A stretch of DNA of 64,000 nucleotides, from contig JBCBIY010000011.1 of NCBI GenBank assembly GCA_038523925.1, positions 42,827 to 106,826 of the forward strand, read 5' to 3'. The DNA comes from JBCBWG01 sp038523925. GTDB taxonomy: Bacteria > Pseudomonadota > Alphaproteobacteria > Rhizobiales > Hyphomicrobiaceae. Each line of letters opens with the position of its first letter. Within the stretch, counting starts at the first letter, position 1. Positions 52,994 to 60,231 of the stretch are shown piece by piece. The notes below the pieces were generated by a model. It was not told the DNA's origin and ran no database searches. It saw only the letters and a list, made by a program, of their open reading frames with translations. The translations under genes and the position numbers were made by a program.

Positions 52994-53702
52994 CGATTGC
53001 CTCTCAAGTCGGTCGAAACGCTGAAGCACTACCCACCGCTTGCTCGTCGGTGGCGGGCCGAACCTGAGAAGATTTGGATTGGGCGACAACGCGCCGTAAT
53101 TGAGCGCTTGTAAGCGCCGCGCAACCGAGATTATCAGCATGCGATTTAGAACAAAGTTCGAAGTTTTTTCGAACCGCTCTGAACCAGGATCGCCAATGAA
53201 ACCGTGTTCCGATTATGGCGTCCGAATAACCACAGTTTGGTGGAATGCTATTTAGGTCGCTGACGCAACCTACGTTTCGTGTGTGCGGAGCGGGCGTGCC
53301 TGCATGGAGGTTGAGAGAAAGTAAGCCACCGGAAGATCCGCCCGCCGCATTGGGGAGGGAGGTGTGTGGCGGTGCGACTGACAGATCTTCCGGCGCACGG
53401 TTTGGGCGAGCCCTCACCGCAAAACGTTTCGGACCGGGAAGGGTGCGTGCGGGATTTCACCCTTCCCGGTCCCTGGCTCGCGGCTGACCGCGAACCGAGA
53501 TCAGAACGTCCGGCAATGACTGATTGTGGGTCCCCCAGCTTTATGGTCATTCCGACCACATTTGCCCCGTTCCTGTTGAAACTGTATCAACGATAACAAT
53601 CGGGGGATTTTGCGGCTTTCATGCGCCGATTTCTGGTTGACCGTTGATATCCCGGCATCACCAATTTGGTTCCGGGTCTTAATGCGGCCTGCGGATGATC
53701 CT
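52994..53702. other. Long intergenic region with structured segment
   Basis: 709 bp without a convincing gene. It contains the outer-membrane-protein promoter side near 53000-53150, a 7-bp dyad GTTCGAA/TTCGAAC (53156-53174), the structured segment at 53329-53472 listed separately, and the upstream region of the NUDIX gene. The region is less GC-rich than its neighbours. Confidence 0.55.
53329..53472. ncRNA. Candidate structured RNA (two long stems)
   Basis: CCGGAAGATC (53329-53338) pairs with GATCTTCCGG (53384-53393), a 10-bp stem closing a 45-nt domain. Then GGACCGGGAAGGGTG (53431-53445) pairs with CACCCTTCCCGGTCC (53458-53472), a perfect 15-bp stem with a 12-nt loop. No T-run follows in either direction. 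Neither RNase P, tmRNA, SRP RNA nor a known riboswitch was recognised. Strand and transcription are unknown. Confidence 0.4.
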
Positions 53703-54446
53703 ATGGCAAACCAAAACGTGCAGGTTCTGAAAGCTGCAACCTGCCAACTTGCAATCTCTGATACCCAGCCGCCGCAATTGCGCGCGCTGTCTGGAGCGAT
53801 TGCCGCGCACTGGGCGCGCGTGTCGGCCGAGACCCCCGCGTACTTCAATGGTGCGGTGTTCCTGGCGTCTGCGCATGGCGTTGCGCAGGGTCATGCGGCG
53901 ATCGCGTGTGTCGAGTCGACATTTGCGAGCTACCTTTATCTCCGCCACAACAACTGGCCGGCCGAGGGCATCGCGAATGCGTTTGGAACAGCGCTGCTAG
54001 TGCCGTCGGACGGAGGCGTGCTTTGCGCGGTCGGCGCGCCGAACACTGTCAACGCCGGCTCGACCTACCTTCCCGGTGGGTTCATCGACACGGGCGACGT
54101 GCGCATAAGCCCTGAGGGCGGGCGCACGATTGATATTGATGGCCAGATCCTGCGCGAACTTGCCGAGGAGACCGGGCTCGCGGCGCAGACCCTGTCATTC
54201 GGCGATGGCTATCTGCTTGCGTCGATGCCCGGAGAGCTGTCGATTGCGCGGATCGTGCGCTGTCAATTGCCGGGCGCTGCCATTGTTGAAAGCGTGCGGG
54301 CCGCAAACGCCGCAATGGCCACGCCGGAACTCGCAGATCCAAAAATCGTCCGCGCCGTGCCTGCAAAGGGCGACGCATCAGCGCCGCCGCTGCTCGCATA
54401 TGCAGAGGCGCTGCTCGCGCACGTCTTTGACGAAGGCTTGGCGTAA
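53703..54446 (+). CDS. NUDIX hydrolase with N-terminal extension
   Basis: A 247-residue protein with a Nudix motif at about 125-155: GGFIDTGD, a longer than usual spacer, then LRELAEETGL, whose Arg-Glu and Glu-Glu bind the metal. About 100 residues precede the Nudix core. The substrate is a nucleoside diphosphate linked to another moiety, unidentified. Start is uncertain: ATG 53703 (GCGGA upstream) or ATG 53682. A PhzF gene follows 71 bp later on the same strand. Confidence 0.8.
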   Translation: MANQNVQVLKAATCQLAISDTQPPQLRALSGAIAAHWARVSAETPAYFNGAVFLASAHGVAQGHAAIACVESTFASYLYLRHNNWPAEGIANAFGTALLVPSDGGVLCAVGAPNTVNAGSTYLPGGFIDTGDVRISPEGGRTIDIDGQILRELAEETGLAAQTLSFGDGYLLASMPGELSIARIVRCQLPGAAIVESVRAANAAMATPELADPKIVRAVPAKGDASAPPLLAYAEALLAHVFDEGLA

Positions 54447-54517
54447 GGCGCACAAGTAGGGCGATCGCTGGCGGATGCCGCCATGCCCACCCGGACCTCA
54501 AACTGGAACGCCCACTC

Positions 54518-55444
54518 ATGCCGCTGCCATTCGTGACGCTCGATGTCTTCACCGACCGCCGGTTTGCTGGCAATCCGCTGGCGGTTGTCTTTGGCGGAGA
54601 GGGCCTGGACACCGCGCAGATGCAGGCGATCGCGGGCGAATTCAACCTGTCGGAGACCGTCTTCGTCATGCCGCCCGAGCGCGAAGTGCACGCAGCGCGA
54701 ATCCGCATCTTCACGCCGAGAAACGAGCTGCCGTTCGCAGGCCACCCGACGGTCGGCACGGCCATCGCGATTGCCCAGAAGCGCGCGGCAGACGCAGGCG
54801 CTGACCTGTCGCCATCGCTGATTGTCATGGAGGCAAAGATCGGGCTCCTCCGCGTTGGCGTTCGCGGCGGCGTGGGTGCCGCGCCCTTCGCCGAGTTCGA
54901 CCTGCCAAAGCTGCCGGACGTTGAAGCCGGTGGTGACGGCGCGCTCGACCACGAGGCCATTGCGACGGCCCTTGGTCTCATCTCAAGCGACCTCGGCTGC
55001 CAGAACCATACGCCGGTCCGCGCCGATGCCGGCGTGCCGTACACCTTCGTCCCGGTGCAAAGCGTGGAGACGCTTGCGAAGATCAACCTCAACTTGAAGG
55101 CCTGGAGCGAGGCCTTTGGCGGCGATGGGCATAACGCAGCGTTCGTCTACGCGAAGGCCGCGCACCCGGGCGGGCCTGATATCCAAGCCCGGATGTTTGC
55201 ACCGGACCTCGGCGTGACGGAGGACCCTGCAACCGGAAGCGCCGTCGCGGGGCTTTCGGGCGTCATCCGCCACTTCGACCGGCCGCGGCCGGGCACGCAC
55301 AATTATGAGATTGCGCAGGGCATTGAGATGGGCCGGCCAAGCCGAATTGCGCTCTCGCTTGAAGTCGCCGATGGCGGCGGTCTCGCGAATGTCCGGATCG
55401 GCGGCCAAGCGGTCGCTGTCGCAAGCGGCGTTCTTGCGATCTGA
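54518..55444 (+). CDS. PhzF-family isomerase
   Basis: A 308-residue protein with the diaminopimelate-epimerase-like fold of the PhzF group. The start FVTLDVFTDRRFAGNPLAVV, the acidic catalytic Glu in EFNLSETVFV, RIFTPRNELPFAGHPTVGTA, and the C-terminal GVTEDPATGSAVAGL are diagnostic. PhzF proper acts in phenazine synthesis, but most homologues, including solitary ones like this, have unknown isomerase substrates. No phenazine genes are present. Confidence 0.9.
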   Translation: MPLPFVTLDVFTDRRFAGNPLAVVFGGEGLDTAQMQAIAGEFNLSETVFVMPPEREVHAARIRIFTPRNELPFAGHPTVGTAIAIAQKRAADAGADLSPSLIVMEAKIGLLRVGVRGGVGAAPFAEFDLPKLPDVEAGGDGALDHEAIATALGLISSDLGCQNHTPVRADAGVPYTFVPVQSVETLAKINLNLKAWSEAFGGDGHNAAFVYAKAAHPGGPDIQARMFAPDLGVTEDPATGSAVAGLSGVIRHFDRPRPGTHNYEIAQGIEMGRPSRIALSLEVADGGGLANVRIGGQAVAVASGVLAI

Positions 55445-55480
55445 CAACGGATCAGCCGCTCGGATCGCCGAAGGTGCAGG

Positions 55481-55509
55481 TTGTCAGCAGGGCCGGGCTC
55501 GGCTACCAC
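55481..55509 (+). promoter_or_regulatory. Possible promoter of the leuA leader
   Basis: TTGTCA (55481-55486) and TACCAC (55504-55509) are spaced by 17 bp. Initiation would occur near 55516, about 27 bp before the leader peptide ATG. The -10 match is weak. Confidence 0.35.
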
Positions 55510-55542
55510 CGGCCCATCGAATAAGAGGCGCGGCCAACATCC

Positions 55543-55662
55543 ATGCGGCAGACGCATGACATTGCAGGAAGCCGACTGGCCGGACGGCGAGCCAGCCATC
55601 CGGCGCGCGCGCGCTCCCGCCGGCCCGACGCGATCCTCCTGCTTCTCCTTACCTGCCCCTAG
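55543..55662 (+). CDS. leuL: leuA leader peptide with five consecutive Leu codons
   Basis: A 39-codon frame ATG to TAG just upstream of leuA. After an Arg/Ala-rich body it ends Ile, then Leu five times (CTC CTG CTT CTC CTT, 55636-55650), then Thr, Cys, Pro and stop. Such a Leu run immediately before competing hairpins is the classic signal of a leucine-responsive attenuator: ribosomes stall when charged Leu-tRNA is short. AAGAGG (55523-55528) lies 14 bp before the ATG, rather far. No other nearby reading frame has this composition. Confidence 0.82.
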   Translation: MRQTHDIAGSRLAGRRASHPARARSRRPDAILLLLLTCP

Positions 55663-55747
55663 GCCACTGGGGCGGATGATCGATCATCCGCGGGCGCCTA
55701 GGGGACGATGCAAGGTTCAACACCACGCCCGGCGCCTCAGCGCGGGC
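55655..55747 (+). promoter_or_regulatory. leuA attenuator-like competing hairpins
   Basis: Four overlapping pairings follow the Leu codons. GCCCC/GGGGC pairs 55655-55659 with 55669-55673. A perfect 20-bp palindrome centred on GATCGATC spans 55672-55691. CCCCTAGGC (55656-55664) pairs with GCCTAGGGG (55696-55704) and encloses it. A GC-rich hairpin spans 55727-55747. The first and third pairings share the same bases, so they exclude each other. No T-run follows, so the outcome may be Rho-dependent or translational. leuA's AGGAA site follows at 55753. Confidence 0.65.
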
Positions 55748-55765
55748 CCGTGAGGAAAGCATTCG

Positions 55766-57364
55766 ATGTCAGACACATCCGCCAACGAAAATCAGACGGC
55801 CAACGAGAACACAGTCACGGGTCCCGGTGACCGCGTCCTCATCTTCGATACGACCCTGCGCGACGGCGAGCAATGTCCCGGCGCGACGATGACACTCGAG
55901 GAGAAACTCGAGATCGCCGATCTGCTGGACACGATGGGCGTCGACATCATCGAAGCCGGTTTCCCAATCGCGTCGGACGGCGACTTCGAGGCGGTGTCGT
56001 TGATCGCCGAGCGCGTCAAGTCAGCGACCGTCGCTGGGCTCTCGCGGGCCGGCGAGAAGGACATCGACCGGTGCGGCCAGGCCGTTCGCAAAGCGAAGAA
56101 GCCGCGCATTCACACGTTCATCTCGACGTCGCCGATCCATATGAAGTTCAAGCTTCAGAAGGAGCCGGAAGAGGTCCGCGCGATGGTCGGGCGGGCCGTG
56201 ACGCAGGCGCGCAATCTCGTCGATGATGTCGAGTGGTCGGCCGAAGACGGGACGCGAACCGAATTCGACTTCCTCTGCCAGTGCGTCGATACCGCCATTA
56301 AGGCCGGCGCCACGACGATCAATATTCCAGACACCGTCGGCTACACGACGCCTGAAGAGCACTTCGAGCTCTTCACGCGCATCCGCGAGACGGTTGCGAA
56401 CTCCGACAAAGCGATCTTCTCGGTTCACTGCCACAACGATCTCGGCATGGCCGTCGCGAACTCACTGGCCGGCGTTAAGGCCGGCGCGCGCCAGATCGAA
56501 TGCACCATCAACGGCATTGGCGAGCGGGCGGGCAATGCCGCGCTCGAAGAACTCGTGATGGCGATCAAGACGCGGGAGGACGTGCTCCCGTTCCACACGG
56601 GCATTGACGCGGCCATGTTGACGCGCGCCTCGCGTCTCGTGAGCGCGGCGACGTCATTCCCGGTCCAGTACAACAAGGCGATCGTCGGCCGGAACGCGTT
56701 CGCGCACGAGAGCGGCATCCACCAGGACGGCATGCTGAAGCATACGCAGACCTACGAGATCATGACGCCGGAGAGCGTGGGCGTCACGAAAACCTCGCTC
56801 GTGATGGGTAAGCACTCAGGCCGAAACGCGTTCAAGACGAAGCTTAAGGATCTCGGTTACGAGCTGGGCGAAAACGCGCTTGAGGATGCCTTTGTCCGCT
56901 TCAAGTCGCTCGCGGACCGTAAAAAGATCATCTTCGACGAAGATATTGTCGCCCTTGTTGATGAGAAGATTGCGACGGCGACAGACCGTGTGTCGGTCGT
57001 CTCGTTGACGGTGATTGCTGGCACGCAAGGGCCGCAGTCCGCGACGCTGACCCTTGATGTCGATGGCCAGCATCAGACGGTGCAGGCCACCGGTAACGGC
57101 CCGGTCGACGCGACATTCAATGCGGTGCAGGCTATCATGCCCCATGAGGCGACGCTCGAACTCTACCAGGTGCATGCCGTGACTGAAGGTACGGATGCAC
57201 AGGCAGAGGTGTCGGTGCGCTTGCACGAGGGTGGACGGTCGGTGACGGCGCGGGCCGCCGATCCCGATACGCTTGTTGCTTCGGCGAAGGCCTACCTGTC
57301 GTGCGTCAATAAGCTGATGATCATGCGGGAACGCGGAGGCGCCGCGCAGCATTTTAATGGGTGA
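55766..57364 (+). CDS. leuA: 2-isopropylmalate synthase
   Basis: Condenses acetyl-CoA with 2-oxoisovalerate, the first step specific to leucine synthesis. The 532 residues contain the DRE-TIM metallolyase core: IFDTTLRDGEQCPGATM, the HxH metal motif in SVHCHNDLGMA, and the Asn/His signatures GIGERAGNAALEE. The C-terminal allosteric domain (about 390 onward; SVVSLTVIAGTQGPQSATLTL) binds leucine for feedback inhibition. ATG 55766 has AGGAA at 55753-55757. Expression is probably set by the leader just upstream. Confidence 0.96.
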   Translation: MSDTSANENQTANENTVTGPGDRVLIFDTTLRDGEQCPGATMTLEEKLEIADLLDTMGVDIIEAGFPIASDGDFEAVSLIAERVKSATVAGLSRAGEKDIDRCGQAVRKAKKPRIHTFISTSPIHMKFKLQKEPEEVRAMVGRAVTQARNLVDDVEWSAEDGTRTEFDFLCQCVDTAIKAGATTINIPDTVGYTTPEEHFELFTRIRETVANSDKAIFSVHCHNDLGMAVANSLAGVKAGARQIECTINGIGERAGNAALEELVMAIKTREDVLPFHTGIDAAMLTRASRLVSAATSFPVQYNKAIVGRNAFAHESGIHQDGMLKHTQTYEIMTPESVGVTKTSLVMGKHSGRNAFKTKLKDLGYELGENALEDAFVRFKSLADRKKIIFDEDIVALVDEKIATATDRVSVVSLTVIAGTQGPQSATLTLDVDGQHQTVQATGNGPVDATFNAVQAIMPHEATLELYQVHAVTEGTDAQAEVSVRLHEGGRSVTARAADPDTLVASAKAYLSCVNKLMIMRERGGAAQHFNG

Positions 57365-57376
57365 GCAGATGAGGGT

Positions 57377-57411
57377 GGGGCGGCCGGCGGCAGGAAGCTG
57401 CGCCGCGCCCC
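57377..57411 (+). terminator. Probable leuA 3' hairpin
   Basis: GGGGCG (57377-57382) pairs with CGCCCC (57406-57411), and inner CGGC/GCCG and GCAG/CTGC pairs close on a GAAG tetraloop. The stem is long with small bulges, 12 bp after the leuA stop. A T-run is absent. Confidence 0.45.
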
Positions 57412-57616
57412 GCCTGCACGGGTGGCCCAATCGCGGGCACTCGCCGGCGCCATAAACCAATCCCGTTTCGCTGCCTTGCTCAGGGGGGCGGCTGAAGCCA
57501 TACCTGCAAGATCAAAGTGATGGTTCACGGACGATTTACGTCCGTCTCACTGTGGCGCTGTCGCGATGTCATAACCGGCGCGCGCGTCATGAAAAGCGGA
57601 TCGAGGGCCTGCGTTA

Positions 57617-58654
57617 ATGTTTGGTGGCGTCACGGGAATTTTCTCCGAAGACATCGCGATCGACCTCGGGACCGCGAACACGCTCGTGCACGTCCTCGGC
57701 CGCGGCACCGTCATCGACGAGCCATCTGTGGTCGCGATCCGGACCCGCAATGGCAGCCGCGAGGTCCTCGCGGTCGGCGAAACCGCAAAGCTGATGCTTG
57801 GTCGGACGCCTGAAAGCATCGAGACCATTAAGCCGCTTCGCGATGGCGTCATTGCTGACTTCATCGCCACCGAAGAGATGCTCCGCCAGTTCATCAAGCG
57901 CACGAAGTCGATGATGAACATCATGCGGCCGCGCATCCTGATCTGCATTCCCGCAGGCGCCACACCGGTCGAACGCCGCGCCGTGTTTGAGACCGCGCAC
58001 AACGCCGGCGCGCGCAAGGTGTGGCTGATCGAAGAGCCAGTGGCCGCCGCAATTGGCGCGCAGCTTCCCGTCGATGCACCGTCTGGGCTGATGGTCGTCG
58101 ACATCGGCGGCGGCACGACGGATATCGCGGTCCTCTCGCTTGGAGACGTGGTGCAGGCGCGCTCGCTGCGCTGCGCCGGCAATGCCATGGACGCCGCAAT
58201 CATCCGGTACGTGCGCCGCCGCCATCAGCTTCTCATTGGCGATGCCAACGCAGAGCGTATCAAGATCGAAGCCGGCACGGCGATGGTCCAGCCAAACGGC
58301 CGGGACGCCGAAATTCACATCCGCGGCCGCGATCTGCGCCAGGGCCGGCCAAAGTCGATCGTCCTGAGCCCGATGCACATCGCCGAAGCGCTTGAAGACC
58401 CGATCGAAGAGATGGCCGAATTCGTGCAGCGCGCCCTTGAAGATCTCCCGCCGGAGGTCTCGACCGATATCTGCGATCACGGGATCTATTTGACCGGTGG
58501 CGGCGCGCTTCTGAACAAGCTCGATGTCGAACTTGAACGGCGCGTCGGCGTTAAGTTCCTGCTGCCCGACAAGCCGACGCAGTGCGTCATCGACGGGACG
58601 GCGCAAGTCTTAAGCACACTGCCGGAGCGGGACCACCTGCTAATCAAGCCGTAA
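57617..58654 (+). CDS. mreB: Rod shape-determining protein MreB
   Basis: Bacterial actin homologue that organises lateral wall synthesis. The 345 residues start FSEDIAIDLGTANTLV, with the ATPase motifs PSVVAIRT, VCIP-like LICIPAG, IEEPVAAAIGA, VDIGGGTTDIAVLS, and YLTGGGALLNKLD. Filaments form on the cytoplasmic membrane and recruit MreC, MreD, RodA and PBP2, all encoded immediately downstream. ATG 57617 is the family start. Spacing to mreC is 107 bp. Confidence 0.97.
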   Translation: MFGGVTGIFSEDIAIDLGTANTLVHVLGRGTVIDEPSVVAIRTRNGSREVLAVGETAKLMLGRTPESIETIKPLRDGVIADFIATEEMLRQFIKRTKSMMNIMRPRILICIPAGATPVERRAVFETAHNAGARKVWLIEEPVAAAIGAQLPVDAPSGLMVVDIGGGTTDIAVLSLGDVVQARSLRCAGNAMDAAIIRYVRRRHQLLIGDANAERIKIEAGTAMVQPNGRDAEIHIRGRDLRQGRPKSIVLSPMHIAEALEDPIEEMAEFVQRALEDLPPEVSTDICDHGIYLTGGGALLNKLDVELERRVGVKFLLPDKPTQCVIDGTAQVLSTLPERDHLLIKP

Positions 58655-58761
58655 TTCGCCGGGTGCACGGCGGCGTTAACCGCGTTCAACCGTTCGGTCG
58701 GCCACTTCGACATTGCGGCGTCACGTTCGCATGAGTTTAACGGCGGTGTGCGGGATCTTTG

Positions 58762-59688
58762 ATGGCTGTCCGGACGGAGGTGTCCGGCCGACGACGGGTT
58801 CACATGACGAGACTGCGCGACGATACATTCCAAAGGCGCGGCAAGAGCCGCCCGCGCCGGCGGTACGTCGGCGCTGTCGTGTTCGCCCTGATCTTCGTCT
58901 CGATTGCCCTGCTCGTCCTGTCGCGCCTTGATCACCCCTACGTCGCGGCGATGCGGTCCGCGGCGGCACCTGTCCTCACCCCGGTTTTGACCGCGCTCTC
59001 AGGCCCGCTTGCGCCGGTCCGTCGCTTGTCGGAGCGCGTGCAGATGCTGCTCGCCGAGCAAGACGAGATCGAGCGGCTGCGCGCCGAGATCCAGCAACTG
59101 CGCGGATGGCAGTGGAAGGCTGAAGATCTGCAGCGCCAGCTCAATGCGCTCTCGGCGCTTGCCAAGCGCGAACCCGATGCGGAGATCCCGTTCATCACAG
59201 CGCGCATCATTGCTGACAGCCGGGGGCCGTTTGCACGATCGGTCGTCATCGATGCCGGCTCAGACCGCGGCCTGAAAGAAGGCCACCCTGTTATCAGCGC
59301 AGACGGCATGGTCGGCCGCCTTGTCGATGTGACGCCGGCCGCCGCGCGCGTCTTACTGGTGACCGACTTTGCAAGCCGCATCCCGGTCGAGATCGGCAAC
59401 GATCGTATCCGTGCCATCGCCACCGGCACCAATGGGCCCCGGCCGCGCTTAAAGTTTCTGCCGCGTGACGCGGTCCCGAAAGTGGGGGACGTCGTCGCAA
59501 CCTCCGGCCGTGGCGGATTGTTTCCGAGGGCGCTGCGGGTCGGCACGGTCGAGGACGACAATGGCGAGCCGGTCGTCAAGCCGTTCGCGCGTCTGGACCG
59601 GCTCGAGTTTGTGTCCGTTCTCATCTTTGAGAGCCCGGCGCTTCCGCTGACGACGGGAACGGTCGCGCCGCGCCGTGTGGGCCAGTAG
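58762..59688 (+). CDS. mreC: Rod shape-determining protein MreC
   Basis: Bitopic elongasome scaffold of 308 residues. A basic cytoplasmic N-terminus (RRGKSRPRRRYV) precedes a membrane helix (AVVFALIFVSIALLVLS), a coiled coil (ERVQMLLAEQDEIERLRAEIQQLR) and a beta-rich periplasmic domain (VIDAGSDRGLKEGHPVIS, VGDVVATSG). It activates PBP2 from the periplasm. ATG 58762 with GGGA upstream is chosen; ATG 58804 is possible. mreD begins 3 bp after the stop. Confidence 0.94.
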   Translation: MAVRTEVSGRRRVHMTRLRDDTFQRRGKSRPRRRYVGAVVFALIFVSIALLVLSRLDHPYVAAMRSAAAPVLTPVLTALSGPLAPVRRLSERVQMLLAEQDEIERLRAEIQQLRGWQWKAEDLQRQLNALSALAKREPDAEIPFITARIIADSRGPFARSVVIDAGSDRGLKEGHPVISADGMVGRLVDVTPAAARVLLVTDFASRIPVEIGNDRIRAIATGTNGPRPRLKFLPRDAVPKVGDVVATSGRGGLFPRALRVGTVEDDNGEPVVKPFARLDRLEFVSVLIFESPALPLTTGTVAPRRVGQ

Positions 59689-59691
59689 GCG

Positions 59692-60201
59692 ATGGCCCTC
59701 GCAGATCAATCCGCGCCTGAGCGCTACTGGGTCATCACGCCGCCCATCGTGCTCGCGCTTTTCGTTCTGATCGCGATCCTGCCCTGGGGCCTTCCGGTTG
59801 AAGCGCGCTTTGTGATGCCGATGCTGCCCTATGTCGCGATCCACTACTGGACGCTCAACAATCGCGGGTTGATGCCTGCGTGGCTCGTGTTCCTCTGCGG
59901 CCTTGTGATTGATTTCGTCACGCGCGGTCCGCTCGGCTTCTGGGCGATGATCTTCCTCATTGGCCAGATGAGCGCGCTCTGGTTGTCGGGCAGTCTTGGC
60001 GCGACGCGGACCCGGCGTTGGCTTGGGTTCTTTGCCGTTGTCGCGCTTCTGGGCGCCGTGCAGTGGCTGACGGCTTCGATCTATTTCGTGACATGGGTCG
60101 ACGTCTGGCCGTTTGCGACAGGCATCGTCGTCGTTGCCTGCGTCTACCCGTTTTTCTCGCTGGCGCTGCTAACGCGCTCAGACGAAAAAGCATTGTCCTG
60201 A
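59692..60201 (+). CDS. mreD: Rod shape-determining protein MreD
   Basis: A 169-residue protein with about five membrane helices, the integral membrane partner of MreC. Sequence is poorly conserved in the family, but the segment FLCGLVIDFVTRGPLGFWAMIFLI resembles the MreD motif. Its place between mreC and mrdA is decisive. The ATG lies 3 bp after the mreC stop, so translation is likely coupled. Confidence 0.92.
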   Translation: MALADQSAPERYWVITPPIVLALFVLIAILPWGLPVEARFVMPMLPYVAIHYWTLNNRGLMPAWLVFLCGLVIDFVTRGPLGFWAMIFLIGQMSALWLSGSLGATRTRRWLGFFAVVALLGAVQWLTASIYFVTWVDVWPFATGIVVVACVYPFFSLALLTRSDEKALS

Positions 60202-60231
60202 CGGTCGGTTGGGCGTATCGGGTGAGGTGTC

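Noticed and set aside
53004..53417. Minus-strand open frame of 137 codons in the 709-bp gap
   Set aside because: Starts and runs through structured non-coding sequence, shows no domain or signal peptide, and overlaps the outer-membrane-protein leader region.
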